64,000 nt of DNA, taken from positions 93,811,575-93,875,574 of the forward strand of contig CM056583.1 of NCBI GenBank assembly GCA_029721435.1, written 5' to 3'. Positions 1 to 10,151 of this stretch are shown in pieces; the stretch's first letter is position 1, and each line of letters starts with the position of its first letter. A program made the position numbers and the translations under genes. The notes beneath the pieces are model-generated. The model was not told where the DNA came from and ran no database searches. It saw nothing but the letters and a program-made list of their open reading frames with translations. The DNA comes from Gymnothorax reevesii. Taxonomy: Eukaryota; Chordata; Actinopteri; Anguilliformes; Muraenidae.

Positions 1-79
1 ATATTATTGGCTATGAAGACTGTGAACAATGATAGGTTCATTTAGATCTGTCGTCTGTACAAAAAAATAGGGGGGGCAA

Positions 80-545
80 TCAGTTCGTCCCGTTAATGTC
101 GTGAATCAGTCTTTTGTAAGGAGCAGGTAGTTGTTGGCAGCAGTTCAGTGGACTTTGTTCTAAGTTAGTAAACCAGCTTTCGAGTGTGAGACATTGGTAG
201 TAATTCATGCAGTATGTTAGGCACTTGACGGAGTCCCAGTCAATTCGATGGTTCGTTTTGAAATGGTGTTCAGCCATGTTATTTCTGAGGTCACCATTTC
301 TAGTCGCTCATTTGTGTTCAGTTAGCCGTACGTTCAGATTTCTGCCGTTTTCACCATTGTAAGTGGCCTGGCAGTTGCGACATGTGATCATGTACCTACC
401 TTCAGATTCCTCCTTGTCCTTGACATTTTTGAGTAGTCGTTGTAGAGTAATGATAGGTTTGTGGGCAACATGAATGCCATATGGCCGTAGAATACGTGCG
501 ATGGTATCTGAAGTACCTCGTATTTGATATTTTTTCGTAGCGTGA
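80..545 (-). pseudogene. Penelope-like retroelement 3' fragment (GIY-YIG endonuclease end)
   Basis: Read on the minus strand, about 540 down to 80 gives a chain of short frames typical of the region between reverse transcriptase and GIY-YIG endonuclease in Penelope-like elements: an ILRPYGI-VAHKP segment, then a GIY-YIG-like stretch (GRYMI...ATYNGENGRNL.VRLTEHK), then an AEHHF-HRIDWD-type block and a tail rich in LESWFTNLEQ and QQLPAPYKRLI. In the family the endonuclease nicks the target and the reverse transcriptase primes from it. This copy is dead: the YIG triplet reads YNG, a stop follows EHK, and at least two frame changes are needed. The reverse transcriptase is not in the window and may lie partly in decayed sequence upstream. 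The identification rests on remembered family motifs; it is firm for the class but not the subfamily. Confidence 0.8.
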
Positions 546-654
546 TGCGGTTTGAGGACGAAACTAAATGTCTGATGTCATGGACTGAAACTGAAGGACA
601 TGTAAAATACTTGCAAATATATGCTTCTGGGTCATTCCATGTCAAATCAACCAA

Positions 655-1240
655 ATTTTAGGAACTTCCCCACCAAAAAATGAATTTTTATTATATTCCC
701 CACTGTGGAAGATTCGGTTCTTGTTGCAGCGCCACCTGGATGATCGAAGGTCATGAATATTTAGCATAGACTTGCACCCATGCCCTTCATGCTTCCTTGA
801 ATCTTTTCATTATGTTAAGCACTGCAGAGGACAAAATGTCCGAGTCTTTCTTTGAAGAATATAGTTTTTAGACCTTTCATTGATTTCCTAAGGCATTTGT
901 GGGCTCGTTGTCAACCTGCGGCCCATCTTTGCTAGAGAGGCCGTCCCTGGAAGCTGCTTTTGTACCAGATCATGATTATAATCACCTGTTGACATCAGCT
1001 ATTTCAAATCATATCATGATTCAGATTTTTTCCTAAATTTCCCTTGTTCTCACAATTTTTTTAATGCATTGCTGGCCTGGCTGGTAGGGATGAATGTGCA
1101 GGATATTCGCAAATAAAATGAAGTTGATCAGATCAAACATTAAGAATTAGGTCTTAATATTGCCTGCAGTCAAAGTAAATTCAGAAATCACTGCTCTCTG
1201 TTCCAAGTATATTTTTTTCACACAATCCAATCACTTTTAG
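655..1240. other. No gene seen; AT-rich intergenic sequence
   Basis: No open frame of note and no motif I can name. It may be old DNA-transposon sequence (short inverted AT-rich words such as the one around 1000-1016), but no paired termini were found. Confidence 0.4.
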
Positions 1241-1311
1241 AGTTGGGGTTGTATATGTTGTGTGTAGTGCCACACTGTTTGTGTGTTTTTAGGGAGTATA
1301 GATGTACTGTA
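1241..1311. repeat. Minisatellite piece, left of the Tc1 insertion
   Basis: The words 'gtgtgtttttagggagta' and 'gtagtgccac(a)ct' seen here recur at 4690-4860 as about 70-bp tandem units (gtgtgtttttMgggagtacac..., gtgtatatgta..., atgtaatgccactctg). The two pieces are separated by the Tc1, the Tc1 derivative and the LINE, so this looks like one array interrupted by insertions. Confidence 0.55.
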
Positions 1312-2847
1312 GGGAAAATAAGTATTGAACGCCTCAACACTTTTCTCAGTAAATATATTTCTAATGGGGCGATTGACATGAAACTTTCACCAGATGTCGG
1401 TTACAAACCAAGTTAATCCTCACACACAAATGAATAAAAACTAATAAGTCCATAAATTAGGCTATGTGTAATAAAGTGGAATGACACAGGGAAAATGTTT
1501 TGAACACCATAACTGAAATTTATTGAATGCTTAGTAGAAAAGCCTGTGTTAGTCAAAACACCTCCTGTATGGAGAAACTAGTCACATGCATTGCTCAGGT
1601 GTGATTTTGGCCCATTCTTCCACACAAACTGTCATCAAATCTTGAAGGTTCCGGGGGCCTCTTCTGTGAAGTCTGATCTTCAGTTCTTTCCACAGATTTT
1701 CAACAGGATTCAAGTCGGGTGATTGACTGGGCCTTTTTAGCAGCTTTACTCTCTTTCTCTGAGACCAACTGAGAGTTTCCTTGGCTGTGCGTTTGGGATC
1801 ATTGTCTTGCTGAAATGTCCACCCTCATTTCTTCTTCAGCATCCTGGCAGATGGCAGCAGATTCTTATGAAAAATGTCTCGATATATTTCTCCATTCATC
1901 CTGCCTTCAATGATATGAGGTCTGCCAGTACCATAAGCTGAAAAACAGCCCCACACCATGATGTTCCCACCTCCAAACTTCACTGCTGGTATGGTGTTTT
2001 GGGGTGATGTGCAGTGCAGTTTGTCCTCCAAACATGGTGTATGCTATGACATCCAAAGAGTTAAATTTTGCTCTCATCTGAGCAGACTATATTCTCCCAG
2101 TATTTCATAGGCTTGTCCAAGTGTTGTGCAGCAAACTTTAAACAAGCTTCAACATGCTTTTACTTCAGCAATGGAGTCTTGCGCTGTGAGTGTGCAGAGA
2201 GGCCATGGCGGTTGAGTGCATTACTTATTGTTTTCTTTGAAACAACTGTACCTGCTAATTCCAGGTCTTTCTGAAGGTCTCCACGACAGGTCCTTGGCTC
2301 TTGGACAACTCTTCTGATTATTCTTTTGACTCCTCTGTCAGAAATCTTGCAAGGATCACCTGGTTATCGCCGGTTTGTGGTGAAATGATGTTCTTTCCAC
2401 TTCTGGATTATGGCCTTAGCGGTGCTCACTGGAACATTCAGAAGTTTAGAAATACGTCTGTAACCAATGCCATCAGTATGTTTTGCTTCAATAAGGTTGC
2501 AAAGGTCTTGAAAGAGCTCTTTGCTTTTACCCATCATGAGATGCTTCTTATGTGACTCCTTGGTAATAAGGAACCTTTTTATAGGCCATCAATTAGGACT
2601 AAACCAATTGATATTAATTTGTACTGACAGGGGGCAGGATTGCTTTCTAAATACTGACAGATTTCAGCTGGTTTCTTGGCTTTCCATGCCTTTTTGCAAC
2701 TCCTTTTCTTCATGTGTTCAATACTTATTCCCTGTGTCATTCCACTTTATTATACATAGCTTAATGTATGGACTTTGTCTTGATTCCTTTGTATGTTTGG
2801 ATTACTTGGGTTGTTACCGACATCTGGTGAAAATTTCATGTCAATAG
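1312..2847 (-). mobile_element. Tc1/mariner-type transposon with long IR/DR termini, right end truncated
   Basis: The left terminus starts after a TA (1310-1311) with gggaaaataagtattgaac. A second, diverged direct copy of that word occurs at about 1489-1508, the IR/DR arrangement of long-terminus Tc1 elements. The right terminus has the inverted counterpart (ttcaatacttattccctg at about 2718) and an inverted match to 1366-1400 (cagatgtcgg.../cgacatctggtg) ending at about 2847. The outermost roughly 60 bp of the right end, including its outer repeat, is missing; another Tc1 derivative follows almost directly. The interior carries a broken transposase on the minus strand. Confidence 0.85.
1570..2537 (-). 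pseudogene. Tc1-like transposase, broken
   Basis: The start is inferred at 2534 on the minus strand (MGKSKELFQDLC...), the usual Tc1 transposase beginning, leading into a helix-turn-helix segment (GYRRISKLLNVP) and an IIQKWKEH block before the first stop. Further along, 2031-1825 reads [24 protein letters not shown], the conserved core between the first and second catalytic aspartates, and 1740-1570 gives the [11 protein letters not shown] and [11 protein letters not shown]-terminal block. Several stops and frameshifts separate these parts, so no active enzyme can be made. The function in the family is cut-and-paste transposition at TA sites. Confidence 0.8.
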
Positions 2848-2865
2848 TCCCAATCGAAATAAAGA

Positions 2866-3150
2866 AACCCCAATTCCAATGAAGTCGGGACGTTGTGTAA
2901 AACGTGAATAAAAACGGAATACAATCGAGTGTTGTTAAAAGGAAAGGTGATGTAACACAATGGTAAACATGACCCTGTCCCAGCTTTTTTGGAATGTGTT
3001 GTAGGAATCAAATTCAAAATGAGTGAATATTTCCAAAAAAAATTATATAGTTTATCAGTTTGAACATTAAATATCTTGTCTTTGTGGTGCACTCAATGGA
3101 ATATAAGTCGAAAATGATTTGCAAATTATCGTATTCTGTTTTTATTCATA
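2866..3150 (+). mobile_element. Internally deleted Tc1 derivative (about 290 bp)
   Basis: The left tip aaaccccaattccaatgaag, followed by the gttgtgtaaaacgtgaataa block, is the terminus of the family whose long copy lies at 10152-11722. At about 2930 the sequence jumps directly to that family's 3' end: the last codons of transposase (gttaaaaggaaaggtgatgt), then the right subterminal region and the inverted repeat (gcaaattatcgtattctg). Almost the whole transposase is deleted. The right tip is cut off where the LINE tail begins at about 3150. Confidence 0.8.
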
Positions 3151-3154
3151 TTTT

Positions 3155-4619
3155 TATTTATTTATTTATATATTTATCCTGGTCAAGATAGCAGCATAAA
3201 TAGTTTTACATATAAACATAAAAAGAAATGGGAAAAAATGACATTTCAGTCCATACAATGCATAAAAGCAGCACAGAGGTAATAATTAAAGGAGAAACAT
3301 ACAGGCCATAATCAAGATATCAGAAACAGATTCCATATCAATATTACAGATGATGTAAAGCAGCAACATGTATCCTTCTGGGCAGTTTGTTAAAGACTTT
3401 TAAAATAATTTGAAGAGGGTAGTGCTCCTAAAGTAATGGTATTTTGCAACTCATTCCACGCTCAGTGTGCATTAAAGGTGAAAGCAGTTTTTCCAAGCTC
3501 TTGCACCCAAGGGACATTTAAAAGAATCTGATTTGTTGATCTGGTACAATAGTTGCCAGTATGGTAGGATAAAAGGCTGGAGATATAAGTTGGCACTTTA
3601 CCTAACAATGTTTTTATGATAAATGGCAACATGTGTGTTTTTATCCTATGGTTTAGAGGGGACCAACCAAGCGATTCATTTAAAATGCAATGCTGAGTGC
3701 GAGAACCTGTATTAGTAACAAAATGTAGTGCAGCCTGATATGCAGAATCCAGTTTTTTCAGAAGAGATGAAACTGCATGCATATAAATCACATCACCATA
3801 GTCCAGTACCGATAAAAATTTGCTTTGTGCAATTTTCTTTCTGGCCTCAAATGAGAGGCATTTTTTAAGGTGGAAAAGAAATCCTAGTTTTCGCCAAAGT
3901 TTTTTCTGTAGATTATTAATATGCATATTAAATGTCATCCTATCATCAAGCCATATGCTTCAATATTTATGAGAAGTTACTCTTTCCATACATGTACCTT
4001 CCACTGTCGATAATATAGAATAAATAGTCATAGATCGAGAACGAGTGAAGGTCATTTGATCTTTTTTGGATTGAGGACCAACTTCAATTAAAACAATGAA
4101 TGCTGCAGATATCGAAAATCATCCTGCAAGTGCACTATGGCTTCATTCAGAGAAGGTGCAACCATGTAAATAATTGTGTCATCAGCATAAAAGTGTAACT
4201 CAGCAGGATTCATTCCATGACCTAAATCATTTGTAAAAATAGAAAATAAAATAGGGGCTAAAATAGATCCCTGAGGTACACCTTTGTTTACTGTATGCAA
4301 GGCTGAGGAATAGTTTTCGACTGAGACGGCCTGCGTTCTTCCAGTGAGATAGTTCTTGATCCAATTCAAAGCCATTTCACTAAGGCCAATACAGGCAAGT
4401 CTCTGTAATATCAGCTGGTGATCTACAGAGTCAAATGCTTCAGACAAATCAACCAATAGGGCTACAGTGTGCTGTTTGTTGCCCAAGGCATTGGTAATGT
4501 AATTGGTGACTAGCATAATTGCTGTTATGGTACTATAGCCTGATCTAAAACCTGACTGACATTCACTGAGAATATTATTATCTGATAAAAATTGTTTTAC
4601 ACAACATCTCAACTTCATT
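3155..4619 (-). pseudogene. LINE retrotransposon, 5'-truncated, L2/CR1-group reverse transcriptase
   Basis: On the minus strand 4618-4088 encodes a 176-aa reverse transcriptase piece with motif A (LLVDLSEAFDSVDH), motif B (KGVPQGSILAPILF) and motif C (HFYADDTIIY). The two catalytic aspartates of motif C are intact. A second frame, 3938-3462, carries the thumb/C-terminal block (LGFLFHLKKCLSFEARKKI..., VLDYGDVIY). A stop/frameshift region lies between them (4087-3939). The 3' untranslated region runs to a T-rich (attt)n tail near 3155, as expected for a minus-strand insertion. The 5' part (endonuclease and N-terminus) is absent, the usual result of incomplete reverse transcription. L2-type is the best guess from the DYGDV.Y and YADDTIIY style; the exact clade is uncertain. 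Confidence 0.85.
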
Positions 4620-4689
4620 GGAACTGGGGTTTATATTTTCAGAGAAAAATGCTGATGCGTTCAAGACTTGTTCTCCTTGCTGTATTTGC

Positions 4690-4860
4690 TGTGTCTGGAG
4701 TTGCACTGTTAGTGTGTTTTTCGGGAGTACACATGTGCACTGTGTATATGTATCTGCGGTGTATGTAATGCCACTCTGTAAGTGTGTTTTTAGGGAGTAC
4801 ACACATTCATAGTGTATATGTACTTGCAGTGCGTAGAGAGCCGCAGTGTGTTGTGTGCAG
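4690..4860. repeat. Minisatellite of about 70-bp units, right of the LINE
   Basis: Two to three diverged units with the shared words agtgtgtttttMgggagtacac and gtgtatatgta. It is the continuation of the piece at 1241-1311 on the far side of the inserted elements. Confidence 0.55.
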
Positions 4861-5273
4861 GTGAGCTGGGACAACACTGCTGGCCGACACAGATGAAGTG
4901 TGGCGTAGGGGAGCGTCTGGAGAGGGCCTTCATCATGCTGCCGCTCCAGGACACGACTCAGGGGGCTGAGGACTCCCTCAGACTGCAGCCCGCCTTCCCC
5001 ACCCAGCAGGACACACTACAGCCACAGATCAGACAGGCGCTGCTCAGTAGCGACTGCGGCCTTCGCTTCGACGTCACTGGCCCCTTCGTTGCCAGCGAGA
5101 GCCAGACCATGTTCTGCACGGAGGTGGTGCATCAGCCCGGCATCCCTGCGGCAGCACTGAAGTGCCCACCTTTCCTCGTCACCACCTGGCTAAAGCAACA
5201 CCTGCCTGCCGCTTCGCTTTGGGACTGGCTAACAGACTCGTTTTTACCCACCAGTATCCTCTTAAAACCAAAG
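4861..5273 (+). CDS. Possible host-gene exon, product not recognised
   Basis: The sequence turns abruptly GC-rich with GC-rich third codon positions, unlike its AT-rich surroundings. One frame stays open from 4812 to 5318 on the + strand. A plausible acceptor (gtgtgcag before 4861) and a weak donor (AAAG/gttaat after 5273) frame an exon of about 413 bp. The translation contains no transposon motif; it includes segments such as LRFDVTGPFVASESQTMF and IPAAALKCPPFLVTTWLKQH, soluble and cysteine-containing. I do not recognise the protein family. It could be an exon of a neighbouring gene, a terminal exon (stop at 5316-5318), or a captured gene fragment. No second exon of the same gene was found within the window. 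Confidence 0.4.
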
Positions 5274-5319
5274 GTTAATTATTATTTCCATGAACTTTTT
5301 TTTCATTTCACTTTTTAGG

Positions 5320-5970
5320 CCTTTTTCAACATGACCTAGCGATGAGAGCAATGATACAATGAGACATGATGCAATCCCTCTAATATTATTGGTTAATTGC
5401 AGATAGACCTATTTAAAACTTGGTGGCAAATTTGAAAATAGACCCTCAGCCTCCAGCGTCAGGACAGCATCAACACCAATTCAATTCGACGCAACCAAAT
5501 TATAGCACAACAAAAACATAGAACGCAATACTAAAGTACCCTCGGCCGTATGGGCATGAGACAAGGAAATAAAATTTAATGTATTCCTATGTAACACAAT
5601 GTGTTTAATACTTTCAGGCTTGAGAGAATTTTCAAGATTGAAAAGGAAGACAGAGGTAATTGTCCATCCAGGACCTGCAGGTTATATGGGAAGTGTGGAA
5701 CCGGAGAGCTGGGACTTTACATCGTTTGGCATTCAGAATATGAGTCTGACATGACGCGCAGTCTACAAGCTGATTATCCAGAACATACACGCTGTAAATT
5801 TTACACGGCTACAACAAAAATAGTGGATGTAATCAAGGAAACAGTTTTTACTAAGAATGTGACCTTTTGACCCCTTAAAGTAGGTCAAGATTACCCATCT
5901 TCAAACTTGTCTAAGCTATATGACCCAAGAACAGTCCCTGTGAATTTCATTACCCTGACATAAATAGGAA
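5320..5970. other. Non-coding, no feature recognised
   Basis: AT-rich sequence without a convincing frame; the frame at 5601-5870 has no family signature. The stretch 5860-5970 resembles the tails of dispersed fish retroposons but has no clear ends. Confidence 0.35.
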
Positions 5971-5974
5971 AGGA

Positions 5975-6830
5975 GTTATTCAATTCAATTCAATTTTATT
6001 TTGTATAGCGCTTTTTACAGATACACTGTCACAAAGACGCTTTAGAGTCAGAGATGGGTTACTGAAGGGCAGTGCCCAACCTATTACCAGTACCTATTCC
6101 CTATTCCCACTACAGCGAGGCAAAAAAAACTCCCAGTAGGGAGAAAAAATCCTCAAACAGTGGTGAGAAAAAACTCCCCAGTGGGAAGAAATCTCAGGAA
6201 GAACCCGGCTATAGTGGGGAAGCCCATCCTCCGCGGGCTAGCTAGTTGATAACAAGATAATGACAAGAGTTCCATTGAAATCCATCTAATCAGTGCTAAA
6301 ATAATTTGTATATTTAAAACTGTCCAACAGATGTCTTGGCTAATGTAAAACTATTAGCAATGGAGGTCATCATGAGGCAGGAAGACCCTCTTGGTCCTGT
6401 AGCTGAAACAAGATGGTAACAGCTGGTCTAAGGCTGGAGCTCCGGGCCAGGGGGTGTTCGGTGAAGCTTGATCTGGAGCTCAGGGCAAGTGCCCAGAGCA
6501 GGAGGAGGAGAAAAAAAAAATATTGTTAGGGAGGTGGAGTTGTATGGCGAGCACACAGAGCAGGAGAGACAGAGGTGCCTGTGTGCGATAAGGAAACCCC
6601 AGCAGAATAAGACTATGGCAGCATAGTTATGAGAAACAGGGGCAGGGGCCAACACAGCCACGAGGGCAGGTTGAGACAGTCACCACCAGACCATGACCAG
6701 CTCAGCAGAATAGGGCACCACCAGCAATTATCCAGTGACAGCACTGACTGCTCAGTCCACCAAATATTCTATAGCTTATGCCAGCCACCCACTCCTGTCC
6801 CTCAACTATAGGACAGACTAAAGAGATATG
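5975..6830 (-). repeat. Dispersed retroposon-like repeat with 'tatagcgcttt' box (copy 1)
   Basis: It begins with an (attca)n tail at about 5978-6000, then ttattttgtatagcgctttt...cacaaagacgcttta, then cagtagggagaaaaaatcct, gtgagaaaaaactccccagt and catcctccgcgggct blocks. The same blocks in the same order recur at 28720-29055. The simple tail on the left suggests that the 3' end is on the left and the element lies on the minus strand. The part to about 6830 (agagatatgttttgagcctaa...) also matches common fish retroposon sequence by recollection. No protein is supported. Confidence 0.6.
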
Positions 6831-7036
6831 TTTTGAGCCTAACTTTAAATATACTGATAGTGTCTGCACCCCGAATATGAGCAGGCAATTCGTTCATCTT
6901 GTCTACACAGATGGACAGACAGACAGACCGACGCAAGGTCTTCGCAATACATAATGGCCATATTTTGGCCTTGAGTAACAAAACTACATCACATATTGGG
7001 CACACAAAAAAAATAAAAAGTAAAATGTAATGCTAT

Positions 7037-7330
7037 TTGGCCCTAAAAAGGCAGCACACTGTTGCAGGTTATCTGACCACAGAGACTGACAGAAAATTAA
7101 GATCCACGTTGACGAAGTATTGGCTCTGTGAGCACAGCCTGGCCGTTGAGAGAGGCCGGCATCGACAAACATGGCTTCACAAGAAGGAGCGGCTGCGCGC
7201 TCACTGCAACCTCAATGAGGTCGAGACAGAGCTGCATTGCACCACAAAATGTGAGAAATACACACTTATGTGGAATACATATTTCCAAAAAATAAATCAG
7301 ATATTCCCAAAATACAAACATAACGCGTTG
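7037..7330 (+). pseudogene. LINE C-terminal zinc-finger-like fragment
   Basis: The + frame 7037-7405 reads YLTTETDRKLRSTLTKYWL, ERLRAHCNLNEVETELHC and TTKCEKYTLMW. This is the Cys/His-containing C-terminal segment found after the reverse transcriptase in several fish LINEs. No reverse transcriptase core precedes it here, so only the tail of an element, or of a captured copy, is present. The reading frame runs on into the downstream tandem repeat and is not a gene by itself. Confidence 0.6.
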
Positions 7331-7349
7331 CTGAATACCCCTCCGCCTG

Positions 7350-7790
7350 TACAAGATTTCTTGTCTGAGGGTCACAGCTCTAAGGTGAAAGGTGAAATCC
7401 TGTAAAAAACGTGACGTTGCACATCTACGTGTCACAGTGAGTTACCATACGAAATTTGGTGAAGCTGCGATCAGTAGTTTCTGAGCACTGACCCGTACAA
7501 GATTTCCTGCCTCAAGGTCACAGAGCTAAGGTCAAAGGTCAAATCCAGCAAAAAAAATGGACTTGACACATAATTGTGCAACAGTGAGTTACCATACCAA
7601 ATTTGACAAAGCTGCCGTCAATAGTTACTGAGTAGTGGGCCGGACAAGGTTTCACCGATCAAGGTCACAGCGCTAAGGTCAAAGGTCAAATCCAGCAAAA
7701 AACCTGATGTTGCAGATCTATGAGTCGCAGTGAGTTACCATACCAAATTTGGTGAAGCTGTGATCATTAGTTGCTGAGTACTGACCGACG
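7350..7790. repeat. Tandem repeat, 3 units of about 147 bp
   Basis: Unit starts at about 7350, 7496 and 7643, each opening (t/g)acaagRtttc and containing aaggtcaaaggtcaaatcc, agtgagttaccatac and aatttggtgaagctg blocks. The units differ by scattered substitutions, so the duplication is not recent. It directly follows the LINE C-terminal fragment, so it could be a duplicated LINE 3' untranslated region. Confidence 0.85.
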
Positions 7791-8227
7791 ACAGACACGC
7801 AGGTAACGACAGTACTCCTCTGGCCTAAGTTGGGACGAGGGGTAAAAATCTGCCTGATTCCCAAAAACTCCCTATCCTCTTCGGTGAAGAAAAGATGTGC
7901 CAACAACTGGTGACACAATATATAGCTGCTGCCTCCATCTTAGGGACAGTGAGTGACCTATAGAAACATATTTCCAGAATAACCCCTCCGGCTCTGTTTT
8001 TTTTTTCCACTTTTAGAATCACTGTGACCATTGCCTTCATTTTTATGGACTTCTGCTTTATAATTTTATTGTCTAATCCTTGTGTATGTATATTACTTTT
8101 GTTACATAATTATTGTTAATTATCATTACACTTGTAAATATCATTCATGCACCTACATCATTAACTATCATTGTAACAGTTTTTTTTTTTTACATATTTT
8201 TATCATCATTACTTTTCAACATATTTA

Positions 8228-8670
8228 CTGAGTCAAAAAAGAAACTTCACACTCATAAATTTGTAAATATTTTCTTGAAACTTAATTAAAAGAGTTTTTT
8301 TATTATCACGAGGGGCAAATGCGTTGTCAAAGACATCGTACCACACATCAACTCGGATGTGCACAGGTTCGTAGCACGTACAAGCGCACTTTAAGCTAAA
8401 ACCATGTTTTCTCGTGTTCCCAGTCACATGACCATATAAGAGATGTGCAGCTGAGCTCACGTTAGCACGTTAGAGTAACATCTCGGAAAAAGAAGTTTTT
8501 ACAGATAATCATTTGTTGATTTTCAATGCCATGGCTGTCAAACATTCAGCGTGAGCGTACCATTGGCATGCTGAACATGGAAACATCCGTCAATGACGTT
8601 GCAAGGGTTATGGGATGCAGTCGACGGACTATCCATGATCTTTGGACAAGTCTCCAACAAACATTGGAAA
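8228..8670 (+). mobile_element. Tc1-like element, 5' end and helix-turn-helix start only
   Basis: The tip at about 8228 (tactgagtcaaaaaagaaac) is of Tc1 terminal type. At 8526 a frame opens with ERTIGMLNMETSVNDVARVMGCSRRTIHDL, the paired-like helix-turn-helix start of a Tc1-like transposase. After about 8660 the frame has no further transposase character, and the following sequence ends in a different repeat tail (ggcgaaaacatacacctcct, 8856-8875). Everything downstream in the transposase, including the DDE domain, is missing. Confidence 0.7.
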
Positions 8671-8879
8671 GACTTGAAATCTCTGCCAGCATCGCTGGAT
8701 TTGTTCTCTGGCCTATATCTCAGCTGTCCTTTGGCGTAGATATGCCAAAATCTTCTTGTTTCTCTTGTGCTACTCCAACATCCTGCAAAGTTTGGCTAAA
8801 ATCTATGCGGCCGTATTTGAGATATCCTGCTAACAAACAGACAAACACACTCCGGCGAAAACATACACCTCCTTGGCAG

Positions 8880-9390
8880 AGGTGAATTAGCTAATGAGCA
8901 AATTGACCTCTTTGTTCCCATATACCCTGTGCCCAAAACAAAGACTTTCATGTGGAAGGATAACCCAATTCTCTCATAAAGCTCCCTTAACAACATAAAC
9001 AAGTTTTTCAATCTTGTACAGTGGAAAAAAAAGATGTAATACAGACTCTTCAATCCCACAAAAAGGACAACCAGACTCTAGTAGCAATTCGCTGATTTCA
9101 TGCTGCCACCATTTTGAATCGAAAATGAGGCTCAGGTGGGATGGGCTCTCAGCTGTCAAGTGTGGTGCACTCACCCAAGCCTAATGTCGTGGTCAGCAAA
9201 CCTTGAGCTGTTACCCAAATTAACCATTATTGACATAAAAAAATGGGCCGAGGAGGGATGTTGGATACCGGGGGCATTGTTATTAAAAGGCTGTTCGAGT
9301 TCTCTCTGTTTAATAATGCACTTAAAGTTCACCAGATGACCAGTCTCCTGTGGATTTGAGGTCACGTCCAGCCACTGCTTCTTATACACT
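8880..9390 (-). pseudogene. LINE relic (L1/Tx1-like C-terminus), minus strand
   Basis: On the minus strand, frames at 9389-9171, 9174-8974 and 9059-8796 together give a C-terminal LINE pattern: a WW-like basic segment, then CPFCGIEESVLHLFF, the zf-RVT-type Cys-Cys-His-His module that follows the reverse transcriptase in L1/Tx1-type LINEs. Several frame changes are needed and no YADD core is present. Clade assignment is by motif style only. Confidence 0.5.
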
Positions 9391-9399
9391 CATTGGTCA

Positions 9400-9695
9400 C
9401 AAGTTCAGAGCGAGGTCGGAGGACATCCGGACATGAGCAGGCTTAGAATCTTCCTGACGTGCACCCGTCTGGTCAACAGGAGGTGCTTGAGCAACGAACA
9501 AGGCAACTATTATATTCCCTTCCTGGCAGTCCCTTCCCAATTTGAAACCCTGTAGTGCAATAGCCAATTGTGTGCTACTCTGAAAAAGCTGCCAACCACT
9601 GCTGGCTGGTACGAAGCGGGGCTTGAACCCGCGACACAATAGTCACTTCTACTTTGCAACGCGATGCTTTACCGAGTGAGCTATTCGGTAGCCCC
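9400..9695 (-). mobile_element. tRNA-derived SINE
   Basis: On the minus strand a tRNA-like head runs from about 9694 to 9607. The A box is tagctcactcgg (9683-9672) and the B box ggttcaagccc (9629-9619), inside a good five-pair T-stem (gcggg/cccgc). The acceptor stem does not pair properly, so this is not a functional tRNA gene. A tRNA-unrelated body continues to about 9400. The promoter boxes are those of RNA polymerase III internal promoters, as expected of a SINE. Confidence 0.7.
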
Positions 9696-10151
9696 TTTGG
9701 TATAATGACTCTTAAATGGAGAGTAAATTGCATGCTGTTTTGTGAATGGCATGTGCTTCCTGAACTCATTCCCTATGGCAAGCCGCTGCCAGCAGCGCGG
9801 CAAATTTCTACCATTCCCTACGGTAAGCGGGTTCCAGCGGCTTGGATGACCATTCGCAGTCCGATGAAAACATGAAATCTGTTGACGATCATGGTCATGG
9901 GCCACCTGTACTTCAATACTTTATATTGTGTAATTTTCTGCAAAAGTTTTCTGTACGAATGCACCAATTTTGTATAAAAGTATTCTTCAGGGAATGTGTT
10001 AAAGGCACCGTCTGTATGCTGCAGAAAATTTTAATTAGAAACCCATTTTTATTATTTTTTTCGGCTGACTGTCTTGATTACAATAAAGTATATTACAAAG
10101 CGCTAATTGAATAATTAAGAAATATATATTGAATTGTCTCCCCCCACTGTA

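Noticed and set aside
9607..9694. Genuine tRNA gene on the minus strand
   Set aside because: A and B boxes are good, but the acceptor stem does not pair and a tRNA-unrelated body follows; it fits a SINE head.
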